Positions 20,937 through 31,038 of a stretch of 64,000 nucleotides of DNA are shown here, piece after piece. The stretch comes from Branchiostoma floridae (lineage: Eukaryota > Chordata > Leptocardii > Amphioxiformes > Branchiostomatidae): positions 18,859,598 through 18,923,597 of the forward strand of contig NC_049988.1 of NCBI RefSeq assembly GCF_000003815.2, in the 5' to 3' direction. Numbering within the stretch: position 1 is the first letter of the stretch; every line of letters starts with the position of its first letter. The notes under the pieces were generated by a model. The model saw only the letters and a program-made list of their open reading frames with translations, was not told where the DNA came from and did no database searches. A program made the translations under genes and the position numbers.

Positions 20937-22457
20937 ATGCACATCTTGTGGGTTCTGCTGACCGTCCCAGCAGTTGTAACCACCGTCCAAGGGCAGCGGC
21001 CGCTCGCCTGTGACAGTGTGGGGGATGGCAGCCCCGTCTGCAGCTGCAGGTCCGGACGCGTCTCCTGTGAAGACGCCGACTTGACGGACGTACCGACTGA
21101 CATTCCACCCGACACCGGCACCCTGGAACTCTCCGGAAACAAGATTACGTCACTTCCGGCATTAGTCTTCGATGGTCTGCCCGAAGTAACTACTCTTGAC
21201 CTTTCAAATAATGAGATTGCTTCTATAGAGGTTGGGGCGTTTGATGGCTTAGGCGGAAGCCTAAGAAAACTTGACTTGAACAACAATGAGCTAGTGAGTT
21301 TGGAAGACGGAATATTAAGAAATCTGACATCTCTAGTATACCTGTATCTTAAGGACAACAAGATATCGACCGTAAGTTCCGAGGTCTTTCGTGGATTGTC
21401 AAGTCTACTCCAGATTTTCTTTGATGGAAACAGAATTTCTAGTTTTCACGTTGATACCTTTTCTGACTTACCGTCACTATATGCGGTCGAACTACCCAGA
21501 AACCGTATAAGGAGGTTGGACAGCATCTTGCCTGCGCTGCCGTCCCGTGTAGGATCAATAGATCTGAGCGGTAACAATCTCGGAAACATAGGACCAGCAG
21601 CGTTCAACAGGTTCCCGACACTTTCGTCTCTTAATCTGAAGTCTTGTAACATCTCAGTTGTGTCCCCCGATGCTTTTGTTGGTCTTGAATTTCTTGGCTC
21701 TCTCTATTTTGACGAGAACGACTTGGTGGAGCTAAAGAACAACATGTTTGGCACGCATGAATATTCTTCTCTGGCAATCCTCCGTTTCAACGACAACAAA
21801 ATCAAAACAATAGAGGCTGGATTTTTTAACAGATTCCGAAGGCTAGCATACATCCAGCTCAAGTCGAACAATCTAGCTTCCTTACCTCCTGGTGTATTTG
21901 CCAACCTTTCTAGGCTTGAAGAACTTCTATTAAACGATAACAAATTCGAAAGTCTGGATGATCCTAACATCTTCAGGGACCTTCAGAGTATCCGAACACT
22001 TGAACTTCAAGAAAACAACCTGAAAAGTCTTCCTTCTGGCATCTTTAGCGAATCAAACCTGCCAAAACTTAAGACCCTGGGTCTCCACTACAATGCTCTT
22101 ACCGAAATTGAAAACGGTACATTCGACAACCTTCCTAATATAAATACGATCTATCTGCAGTACAATCCGCTGAAGAATGTAAGTTGTGGAATGATTCCGT
22201 CTAAGGGCATGTCGGCGTCGCTAGAAATGTTCACTGTGTCGTGTACATGTGACATAGAACCGCTTTACGATTGCCCCGAGTTCGGCTGGTTTGGGTACAA
22301 CGTGGTCTGTCTGTCCCCTATATGGGTCTGGCGCGTGCCGCTGAATTATACCTCGCCGGATCGTTGGGGATGGTGTTCCGGTGCTGGCTTTCCTGGTACG
22401 AACTGGATCGCTTTGGCTGTTCTGCTGTTGTTGTCTAACCTCTTTATAAGCAACTGA
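20937..22457 (+). CDS. LRR gene C: secreted/GPI-type LRR receptor
   Basis: A 506-residue paralogue of gene B with the same parts: signal peptide, LRRNT, about 14 LRRs, six-cysteine LRRCT and hydrophobic tail (WIALAVLLLLSNLF). It is a mosaic. From the start to LRR2 it matches gene A (LSGNKITSLPALVFDGLPEVTT), and from LRR3 onward it matches gene B almost residue for residue. Differences from B after that point are few, for example LASLPPG preceded by KSNN instead of KSNK. Gene conversion or unequal exchange is the simplest reading. AATAAA is at 22738. Confidence 0.88.
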   Translation: MHILWVLLTVPAVVTTVQGQRPLACDSVGDGSPVCSCRSGRVSCEDADLTDVPTDIPPDTGTLELSGNKITSLPALVFDGLPEVTTLDLSNNEIASIEVGAFDGLGGSLRKLDLNNNELVSLEDGILRNLTSLVYLYLKDNKISTVSSEVFRGLSSLLQIFFDGNRISSFHVDTFSDLPSLYAVELPRNRIRRLDSILPALPSRVGSIDLSGNNLGNIGPAAFNRFPTLSSLNLKSCNISVVSPDAFVGLEFLGSLYFDENDLVELKNNMFGTHEYSSLAILRFNDNKIKTIEAGFFNRFRRLAYIQLKSNNLASLPPGVFANLSRLEELLLNDNKFESLDDPNIFRDLQSIRTLELQENNLKSLPSGIFSESNLPKLKTLGLHYNALTEIENGTFDNLPNINTIYLQYNPLKNVSCGMIPSKGMSASLEMFTVSCTCDIEPLYDCPEFGWFGYNVVCLSPIWVWRVPLNYTSPDRWGWCSGAGFPGTNWIALAVLLLLSNLFISN

Positions 22458-22737
22458 CATGGTAATGTCACTTCTAGTGCTACGTATACTTACTATACAA
22501 TGCTTGATGTTGCTACCGTACGTTAAATGTAACAAACAAAAGAAGTAACCAAAACTGCACAGAAATTGTGCTAGTACTTAATTAGGAAAATTTGCTCAAT
22601 AGATGACAAACAAGGAGTGGACGACTGTTAAATGAATATTGAATGCAGGTAATTCTTGATTGATGATTGATACATGTAATAGATAAATGGAATATATCAT
22701 TAAGTATCATAAGTGTAATAGATAAGTGATATGGCTG

Positions 22738-22743
22738 AATAAA
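22738..22743 (+). terminator. Poly(A) signal of gene C
   Basis: AATAAA about 280 bp past the stop, at the same place as in gene B. Confidence 0.4.
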
Positions 22744-22867
22744 TTTGTGATCTGATTCCTACATTTCTGATCGGAATCGTGATTGGTTGGGATAGAAGAG
22801 TTAGTTTAACCCAAACCATAATTAAACCTACCCCTGTCCTATTAGAACTGGGGATTGTCCAGGACAG

Positions 22868-23044
22868 TAATCTCCAAGCAGATCCATCGGTAGCGTAAGA
22901 TAGTATCAAAAGCTGGCAGAGGCGTGAAGGCGGCCTAAGAGTGTATTTTGCTACCGAGGTAGCGAATGGACACCTCTTGGCTGACTACACTCCTTGGCCA
23001 GTTTAGTACTACCTTATGCCATTATAGGATCTGCCTGGAGATTA
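22868..23044. mobile_element. MITE of the TAATCTCCAAGCAGA family (unit 2 copy)
   Basis: Ends TAATCTCCAAGCAGATCC and GGAGATTA are flanked by perfect direct repeats CAGGACAG (22860-22867 and 23045-23052). It is orthologous by position to the copy at 18588. Confidence 0.8.
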
Positions 23045-23974
23045 CAGGACAGATCCCAGTTCCGGTCTGTTCGAGGAGAGACTCCGATTCCATAGTACAT
23101 TGTATACTGTCTTGGGGCAATCCACGACTGAAATGTTTTTTAAATGTCTTTATTTGAGGTATGCAACCCATAGAAGAAGCCATACAAACATAAGAACACA
23201 AGCTATACACACAACAATTTATACACACAATGACACATATATGGAGACCTTTGAGTTTAGGGATTGCCACGGATTTCTGATCCCAATAATATGTTTGCTA
23301 CTCACCAGGTTGTACAGTCCTGATATGAAACATTATTACTTATACTATACATGCAGTATAATCTACAACTGGAAACTGGACTTTTTACTATAAAAGATAA
23401 ACTCTGTATAGAAAAAAAATCGTTTATTCCTTGCACAAGCAGTTACAAGCGTTACATCAATATCAATAACTATACATATATTACTCACTGTCAGCGACCA
23501 CGCCGTGACCACTGAGATTTGACAGGTACGGTCAACGATTTAATAATACAGATAGCTACATTTATGCAATTACCAAGAAGCGGGAGGAAGTCGAATGTAC
23601 TGGAGCATATAAGACGTTTATTTGTACCCAAAGGAACCTGTACGTGCTTAGCCCAGAGGCAGTAATGGACAATAAATGTCTAGATCTTCTTCTATCATAA
23701 TACACGCGCCACAGCGAAACTGCATTGCACTAGTGCACTACTAGCTAGCGAAAAATTACACCGTCACACTTTGTCCTCAGCTTCTTAGGTTTATCAGCCT
23801 TTCTTATCAGAATAATCGGTACAAAAACTTTCAAATTGTCTAACCATAGGGAACTATGCAAACATGATTTACATTTGAGTGACATTTTCATCGATCCTTA
23901 GGAGTTAGTGAATTGACATGTTCAATCATATTTGTCTAGTTAGCTGTACTTGTATTGAATAGTTCTGCCAGTTC

Positions 23975-24105
23975 AGTGTAGTGACGCTGAAGAAGAGTGA
24001 TGGATGTCACTCGAAACGTCCGGAAGTAAATCCTTTCCTTTTATCTAGTTGTAGAGATTGCATTATATTTGAATATTGTTTACCTGGATGTCTAACCTTC
24101 ATAAA
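23975..24105 (+). repeat. Dispersed repeat with hammerhead-like core, 3' of gene D
   Basis: The motif GACG-CTGAAGA-(stem GAGTGA/TCACTC)-GAAA-CGTC matches the CUGANGA...GAAA core of a hammerhead ribozyme with a perfect 6-bp stem II. The same block lies 3' of genes E (about 30870), F (about 41508) and, with one change, G (about 46340). Penelope-like retroelements are known to carry such cores, so this is probably a relic terminal repeat. No cleavage site was identified. Confidence 0.5.
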
Positions 24106-24120
24106 CGTAGTCGGTAGCAA

Positions 24121-24171
24121 CAAACACTGGACTCGAACCCGTGATCTCTTGATCTTGTGTCCACTTGCCTA
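24121..24171 (-). mobile_element. tRNA-like (SINE head) segment at the end of gene D
   Basis: On the minus strand GGCTAGGCAAGTGG resembles an A box and GGGTTCGAGTCC a B box, about 35 bp apart. The TAG inside the A-box-like part is the stop codon of gene D. The same segment ends genes E and F. Confidence 0.5.
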
Positions 24172-25552
24172 GCCATTCAACGTGACATACAAGGATGTTA
24201 GACAAAAAACAACCATGCCTATAGGGCTGAGGCCAACCATTCTAGTAGCGTCACAAGTCAGGGCATCTTTTGGCACCTCATCCAGCGAATCGCCAATCAA
24301 TCGGATTGGTCTCACACATGTCACGATGGAATCGAACCAGGAAAACTCTGGACAATCGTACACGGGTTTCCACTCGCACGTGCAGTCAACGCCGATTTCC
24401 CACAACTTCTTGGATACGTTCTGGGAAGGGAGCACACCGCAGGTGATGTTCACGAGCGGGTTCATTTCCAGAAAGATATATTCTATCTTTGGGAGGTCGC
24501 TAAAAGTGCCGTTCTCGATCAGAGTAAGGTCGTTGCTGTCGAGGTATAGAATTATGAGGTTTCTCAAACCATAGAAAATGGTAGAAGGCAGGTTTTTGAT
24601 GCCGTTTTCTTGTAGATATAAATACCGGAGGTCTTCCAGGTCTCTGAAGATGTTGGCATTGAGATTGTCTAGTTTATTGCCTTCCAGATGAAGGTATCTG
24701 AGAGAAGTAAGGTTATCGAATGTCCCCGGAGGTAGAAATGAAAGATCGTTAGTCGAAAGATTTATTTCCCTCAACTTCGGATATGTGCTGAAAAATCCTT
24801 GCTCAATTCTTACGATGGAATTGTTAGCAAAACTGAGGCGTTTCAGTAAAGGGTGGCTACCGAAGCTGCTCCGGTTGAGCTCCACGAACATGTTGTGGTC
24901 AAGACGTAGAACACTCAACTTGTCGAGGCCAAGGAAAAGGTTTTTCGGAAGAGAATCCATCTCATTTGCTTCAAGTTTAAGGGACTCGAGTTTGGGCAAC
25001 TCGCTGAACACAGCGGCTCTTAGATTCCCTAAACCGTTACCTTTTAAATCCAAAGACGAAAGTTCGGATGGTAGGGCAGGCAGAATGTTGTCGATGTTCT
25101 TTATTTTATTCCTGGCCAATTTTAGTTCACTCAATGGCAAGTCCGCGAAAATACCCACGGGTAAAGATGAAATCCTGTTCCCATTGAGACTAATGGACAC
25201 TAGTTTTGGCAACCCCCGAAAGAGCCCAACGCTCAAGGATGATATCGAGTTGTCGTCGAGGTCTAAGAAACTGAATTTTGAAAGGTTTCGAAAGACGCCA
25301 ACCGACAAAGTCTCTAACTCGTTGTTATTTAAAGAAAGTTGGTAAAGAGAATCGGCTTGCCAATCGAAAGCGCCGACCTCAACAGACGAGATCTTGTTAC
25401 GAGAAAGATCTATGCTGTACAACCGGGTAAGATTAACAAACGCCGTTTTCGGGATGGACGTGATCTTGTTCCCCCAGAGTTCTAGGGTGATGGTGTCGTC
25501 TCGCATACCGGTTGGTACTTCAGTCAGGTCACCAAGCCTGCAGGAGACGTAC
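24169..25552 (-). CDS. LRR gene D, main exon (LRRs, LRRCT, tail)
   Basis: This exon begins after an acceptor (CTTCTCTACAG) and reads YVSCRLGDLTEVPTG, the end of the LRRNT. About 14 LRRs follow, for example LWGNKITSIPKTAFVNL and LSLNNNELETLSVG. The LRRCT runs from NPLVNITC with CTCEW, VYDC and FDSIVTC to a last cysteine in ALTC. The tail (MVVFCLTSLYVTLNG) fits a GPI signal. Joined to exon 1 (25933-26081) the frame is kept: 149 plus 1384 nt give 511 codons. One residue is missing in LRR6 compared with E. The stop lies in a tRNA-like segment. D and E are about 95% alike by eye. Confidence 0.82.
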
Positions 25553-25932
25553 CTGTAGAGAAGTCGAAATGGGAGCTAGAACTCTGTTGAAAATGACGAC
25601 AGACACTCACTGGTTGCCGTGGCTGAGAAACGATCTTTATTCTTCTCTATTACATCCTCTCTGTCTCTGCGTCCCAACTCTCTGAACTGAACCCCTGATC
25701 CCTGGCGTTCCTTCTTTTTATCTCCTAGCTGGGTGCTGACGTAAGCAAAACACATTCCTACCACATTTACTTGAAAGGTCATTAATTAGCTGTCATTTTC
25801 CCTTTCTTCTCTCTTATCCCCTTTATCGTTAGCAGAAATACAAAATGTTTATCAGTGATCGTCGATTTCTGTAGATTTCTTGGAATACTCAGTCTGAATT
25901 AACATATGGTCAATATGCACTCTGTTACGTAC
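25553..25932 (-). other. Intron of gene D with GTACGT at both borders
   Basis: The donor is CG|GTACGTAA and the acceptor CTACAG|GTACGT. The six bases GTACGT occur at both borders and once in the intron-less gene F (CAGTACGTG). Removing the 380 bp restores the LRRNT exactly. The insert contains GATAAAAAG (TATA-like) and GAATAAAG (poly(A)-signal-like), as in a solo LTR, but lacks the usual TG...CA ends. Confidence 0.65.
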
Positions 25933-26081
25933 CGAAACCGGCATGTACATGCGAGGCTCTCCCCCGCGCTGCCACACGCTACAACGGGTTCTCCCTGCAC
26001 AGGAATCACTAGATGAGTCATCAGAAGCAGTGCACATATTCTTCTGACAGCCTTGAAGAACTTGGTGAAAACCGACGGGCC
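25933..26081 (-). CDS. LRR gene D, signal-peptide exon
   Basis: Bounded by the acceptor ACAATTCCAG (before 26081) and the donor at 25932. It encodes RRICALLLMTHLVIPVQGEP and the first LRRNT cysteines (VACGSAGESLACTC). At the position of the start codon of gene F (ACC ATG TCC) gene D has ACC AAG TTC, so the start is lost here. The frame is open through the acceptor, and an upstream exon may provide the ATG. If not, the gene cannot make the full signal peptide from this exon. Confidence 0.65.
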
Positions 26082-26624
26082 CTGGAATTGTGGAACACAA
26101 CTCATCAATAGCATATGTATAATTTAACGGCAAACAATATGCACAAAGCGTAAAAGGACTCCTTTTGTTTTAATCTACGAAATTCGTTGAGCGTGAGTTC
26201 GTCGCCCTGGTGGAATGGGGCAGCACTTGAAAAACAGATGGATACTCGAGCTCGTGCTTGTCATATGCTCCTTCGATGGCCTCTAGATTCTTGTCTATTT
26301 GCTGAAAGGTCACGACAGTCTTTCTGTCCACCCTGTAATTTGTTTATACATTAATACATAGTAAAATTTGTTTAATCTAATACCTGCATCTTGCTCGCTC
26401 GTTTGACTAATTAAGATAACTTGCTGTGATGTTTTGGCTCAAATTATTTCTGGTTCAGAGCAAGGTCACGACAGTCCTTCTTTCCACCCTGTTTGGCATT
26501 CTGTGGAACAGAAAAGGGAAACGGTTATTCTCGCCTTAAATTATGTAACGTAATTTGGGATCCTAGCGATCCTGCCTCTGAACCTAGAAGTCATGAGTTC
26601 GAATCCTGGAGTTAGGGTTAGGGT
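26082..26624. other. 5' flank of gene D
   Basis: Conserved with E and F flanks, including repeated AAGGTCACGACAGTC segments and a tRNA-like B box GAGTTCGAATCC near 26597. No ORF is supported. Confidence 0.45.
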
Positions 26625-26750
26625 TAATCTCCAAGCAGAGTTTAGGCTTCGGCTGTTTTTAAAATGTTTTTAGTCGTTTTTATCGGGCTTTCTATTTTGT
26701 ACTGTATCTTGCTGTGTGTTGGCCGGAGCCTAACCTCTGCTTGGAGAGTA
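26625..26750. mobile_element. MITE of the TCTCCAAGCAGA family beside (TTAGGG) units
   Basis: Ends TAATCTCCAAGCAGAG and CTCTGCTTGGAGA. The interior GTTTTTATCGGGCTTTCTA matches the element at 10611. The matching place upstream of gene E (near 33740) has no insertion, so it arrived after the D/E duplication. It sits next to AGGGTTAGGGTTA, two telomere-like units. Confidence 0.75.
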
Positions 26751-27867
26751 GGGTAGGGCAGGGTTATGAGTTAGGGTAGAGATAGGATTACGGTTAGAAT
26801 GTTGAGTCGAGCGTTGATCAGGTGTTGAGCTTAACCAGTCTGATTGCCACTGGCCAAGTTGACAAAGGGCCGAAGTATTTAACATCAGAATGTGACCCGG
26901 AACCCTTAAATCTATAGAAACCACACACTCGTATAAAATAAACAAATTTTCCCTGTGGCGGTTCAGGACTCATTCAGCAGCCATTGTGCTACTAAACACT
27001 CATGCATTACACATCTACTTGTCTCCCTCCCTTTCTCGTGCTTTCTTACTAAGTTCAAGGACACTCCGGGACAATCACTGAATGAATCTTGGCCTATTAG
27101 ATTTCCAGCCAAGCGTATAAAAACTGAGGGGGCCACCAAAGGACGTCTGAGTGTATAAAAGCTCCTTGCTTAAAATCACTTTGCAACACTCAAGTATTAC
27201 TAGCAGCAGTCACACTCGATAAATTATGGGCCACGGGACATACTCTTGGACTCCAGCGGACAGCTAGGATAAACCGTGAGATAAACAGTTCGTCATGTCT
27301 CACAGTAAAAGGCATAGAGTCTCTTAACTGAGTAATCCCCACCCTTACATGAGTCATACTGGACATATTGATCCTGGTAGGAGGTACCGTGACGTTGGAT
27401 ACCTTATGGAGCGTGCAGCAGCTGCAATATTGTAGTGATAGAACGACTCGACTCACCAGAACTTGACGTTCCTGAAAATGGACCAGGATAAACCCTGCAG
27501 TGGGCCCCTGATGGTATCTAGATCCCTTGATGGTGAATTTCGTACTTGGAGGAGCCGAACTCTTAAAAAAATCACTACCGAAAAGGAATGGAAGCGAAAC
27601 AACAAACCGTAGCTGAAGCCGGTCCTGTTTTGACTTTATGGTCAGCCTTACTCCAGATTCTGACGCTTGTTATAGCCTCAAGGTCACTCAGCCTAGCTCC
27701 AGTCTCACAAGGTTACGCGGGACGTTTCATTTATATCCCTTTTGGATGTAGTTAATGGGGTCCTGCATGGGGGCCTCAACAGCCTTGTTACGTCCATGGA
27801 AATGGATATATTATTACCTGCATGTATGCAGGTATGGTTTTGATGCTGGTGGAAACTTTTCGGTAGC

Positions 27868-28480
27868 CGGGGATGTAGGGCGCTGTATCTCGTGAACGGA
27901 TGGTGCGAGCACGACGATTTTTGGTACGTGGGTTGGGGGTGGTAGCCTGACACTCAGGTGTGATTTTGGGCCTCCTGGCGCTTGACCTTGACATTGAAGG
28001 TGGCATTTTTGGTGTTTTTGGGGCACTTTTGGCGCTGTGTGTCCGGAACGATACGCACGATTGCGACGATTTTTGGTGCATGGGTGGGGGGTTGTTGCCT
28101 GTTGCCTAGGATTGACTTTGGGCCTTGTCGCGTTTGAACTTGACCCGGCAGGTCGAATTTTGTGTCCGGGAGGGGTGTTTCCGGAGTTATATCTTCTGAA
28201 CGGCTGGTGCTGGCGCGATGATATTTGGCACATGTGTCGGCGGTGGCTGAATAATGCTCAATTTTGATTTTGGCGCCCTTGGTGCTTGAACTTGACATTT
28301 TAGGTTACCTTTTGTGCGGGCACGGGGCGTGCGCTGTATCTCCGGAACGCAAGGTGCCATTGTGTTGCCATTTGGTACGTGAGTTGTTTGTGGTGTCCTG
28401 GTGGTCAGGTTTGATTTTGGGCCTCCTAGTGCTTGAACTTGATACTGTATAGGTTGACCCTGTTTTAGTGTGGTTGGGGC
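27868..28480 (+). repeat. Tandem array of a ~150-bp G/T-rich unit (four copies)
   Basis: Four diverged copies begin near 27872, 28031, 28182 and 28331. Each has GCGCTGTATCTCCGGAACG, then GATTTTTGGTACGTGGGTTG and TTGATTTTGGGCCTCCTGG. The minus strand is open in several frames through the array, as expected for a biased repeat. I do not recognise the family. Confidence 0.7.
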
Positions 28481-28734
28481 ATCCTCCCAATATCTGCTTG
28501 GTTTTAAAAACAGATTATGGTTGGGTGTAGAACCATCATCTGGCCTGGGCCACCTTCAATGTATCAGGTTACTTAGTGGCACTGACAGTTTGCCAGATGA
28601 CGGGAGTGTGCCAGATTATATATCTGTTGGTCAGGTATAATTGGAGTTTGCTTATTACTCCTTGTGGTGTTTCTAGAGCTGTATAGTACTGAGTTTTAAG
28701 TTCCGGTACAAGTTCCTTTACCCTGTTGGCAATC

Positions 28735-29200
28735 ATGGTTGAACTTGAACTTAAACAGAAGAAGATGCAATTTTCTAATGTGGAGGAGAACTGTATAGAG
28801 TGTGGGCATAAGAGAAAGGTATGTGTATGATTTGTCCTGTGTTTCTTTTTGTTTCTTTGGTAATGCCATTTCCATACTGTATACAGGTAATTTGTTGTTT
28901 TGGGCTAGTCATATTCGCTTGGTTTTTGGGCCTGCTTAATCTATGGTACAGGCAGGGTTAAGTGGTGGAGGCTTAGCTTTGTTCTGTTTTGAATTCAGTA
29001 TCGTTTGTTGCATTTTGTCGCGGCAAATATATGATGAAATTCCCCTTCTAAGCAACTGCTCATTGGTTTGCGGGGATGTTTGCTGGGTGTTTGCTCTGAC
29101 TACAACAGCTTCTGAACTTTTCAAAGCTTCCATTGCCAGCAGCTTGCCATCTATAAATGGGATTGACAAGGACATTTTTCATAGTAAATTGTGCTGTTAA
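28735..29200 (+). CDS. Possible small two-exon gene in the insertion (uncertain)
   Basis: An ATG at 28735 opens MVELELKQKKMQFSNVEEN, then CIECGHKRK, and ends exactly at a donor AAG|GTATGTG (28818/28819). A frame-compatible acceptor (GGTACAG, 28951) is followed by an open frame to a stop at 29198-29200, rich in cysteine and hydrophobic residues. The product would be 111 residues. I recognise no family. The opposite strand is also open (79 residues), so this may be chance or part of an unknown transposon gene. Confidence 0.2.
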
Positions 29201-30190
29201 ATTTGGCTTAGATACTACAGGAGATTTAGGTTTGGGTTGGATGGATTGAATGAAAATATCATACCACCCTGGGGACTAACTGTTGCTGCTGCATGGGGGC
29301 TACCACTATTCATATTGTCTAATGTCTATGGAACTACAGATAAAAGTATCATTGGTCAAATTATGCGAGTAACATTCCGATGTCAAGTGAATAACACCCC
29401 AGAAATAAATCTTTAATGAATATCATTGGAAGAACACAAACCAAGGAGACTTAGCAGCTGCATTAGGTCAGTACATTGAAATAGGAAGATATTAGTATAT
29501 CATGTGACAGAGTAACTACGTGTGCATGGGCCATCTGAGACAAAAAAAGGTAGCGTCTCAACAACTTCAAAGTACTGTGGTTGGTTACATACTTAAGAAA
29601 TCCAAAATAAGTAATGTTCATCCATGTCCAAACTTACAAATTCAGAAAATGGAATTTCAGAGTCAGACTTTTGCATGGTGCACAACCAACACGGTAAAAA
29701 GCTCATTTTTCCAACCACGTACCACAGACAAAAAGGCAAAAATACACAATAGGTCTACAGAAACCCAATACATTTCATGCAGGCCTGAGGTCTACGAACT
29801 CTTGTTTTGGATGTTTCTGTGTGTGCGTGTGTGTCTGTGTTTCCGGATTTCTGTAGTCACCATAACCAAAGAAACATCAAAGAAACGAGGTAAACTTAAT
29901 TTTCATTTTAGAAATGCGTTTATTTCTTGCACAATAGGTTAACGTTACATACGTTTACACGCATGACATCAACAGCATTACTTATTCCGCCCTTTCTGAC
30001 AGGTGGCCACCTCGCTAAAAGATTGTTTATACGTTTTGTTTCTCTAAAGTCAATGAAATTGTTTACATCCACATCATATTGTTAACCAAGGGTCACAGAA
30101 ATCTGATTTTGGTCACTGTAAGGTCGCTGAGTGATCGCAGTCTAGTGGAAGAGGCCATACAAACAACAGAGCAATCATTAACAGCATCGC

Positions 30191-30223
<33 letters not shown>
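30191..30223. repeat. (CTA)n microsatellite
   Basis: Eleven CTA units. The same microsatellite is at the matching place of unit F (35238-35269). Confidence 0.9.
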
Positions 30224-31038
30224 TTGTCAGTTTATGCAGACTATAGACATTACGCAAGGACAGTGACAATGGATACTACAATACAAAAAGTGTGTACAAA
30301 TTGAAATCAAAATACAGCCGTTACACATGTTGCAAACTAGATACACTTCTTTACTTCCTTGGCATTTTGTCAAATGTCTTATTTTTTCCATATGTCAGTA
30401 GTCGATCCAAGCAAGTAGATAATACTTCATATATATCTCTAATACTTCATATATATCTCTGTGAAAATGCAACTTTAGTATCGTTCTTCCTAAAATGCTA
30501 TTTTTTCACAAACCAAGAAATGACTATTTACAAGTTTCAATCAAAATGACAGCTTTGTGCGTGGACTAGGTTTATTAAATACGCCAGCCGTAGCGAAGCT
30601 GCACTGCACTAGTGTACTACTAGCTAGCGACAAATCACAGCGTCATGCTTAGCTTTGCCCTCATCTTCTTAGGTTTATCAGCCTTTCTTATCAGAATAGT
30701 CGGTAGAAGTACTTCTCCTATGGTACTGTCTAACCAATAGGGAATCATGCAAACATGAGTGAAATTACGTTTGAGTGACATTTGCATGCGATCCTTAGGA
30801 GTTGGTTAATTGACAGTTTTTATATTTAGCTGTACTTGTGATACATTGTTCTGCTAGTTCAGTCTAGTGACGCTGAAGAAGAGTGATGGATGTCACTCGA
30901 AACGTCCGGAAGTAAATCCTTTCCTTTTATCCAGTTGTAGAGATTGAATTATATTTGAATTCTAACATTCATAAACGTAGTCGGTAGCAACAAACACGGG
31001 ACTCGAACTCGTGATCTCTTGATCTTGTGTTCACTTGC

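Larger units (their letters stand above)
19061..23129 (+). repeat. Tandem segmental duplication, unit 2 (gene C)
   Basis: Second copy of the ~4-kb unit that carries gene B. It differs by a replaced segment (19240-19440), a TTAA palindromic MITE ending near 20111, the N gap, and point changes. Confidence 0.75.
23415..27815 (-). repeat. Tandem unit with gene D
   Basis: The flanks match those of genes E and F: the 3' side starts with CGTTTATT..CTTGCACAA and the 5' side ends with GGGGTCCTGCATGGGGGCC. Units D (about 23415-27815), E (about 29810-34815) and F (about 34816-44830) are head to tail. Confidence 0.65.
27816..29808. mobile_element. ~2-kb insertion between units D and E
   Basis: Upstream of gene E the same flank passes directly from ATGGATATATTATT to TTGGATGTTTCT (near 34815). 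Here about 2 kb intervene. The insertion begins with a short palindrome (ACCTGCATGTATGCAGGT), holds a ~150-bp tandem array and a possible small two-exon reading frame. No known transposase was recognised. Confidence 0.5.

Noticed and set aside
23975-24030. A complete self-cleaving hammerhead ribozyme
   Set aside because: Core and stem II are present, but I could not place stem III with a cleavage triplet; only a hammerhead-like relic is claimed.
26608-26627. Telomeric repeat array
   Set aside because: Only two TTAGGG-like units, and the paralogous site has one and a variant; too short to mean anything.
27788-28490. Overlapping minus-strand frames of 97-139 codons rich in T, K, P and R
   Set aside because: They are translations of a tandem repeat in several frames; no start context or conserved repeat protein is evident.
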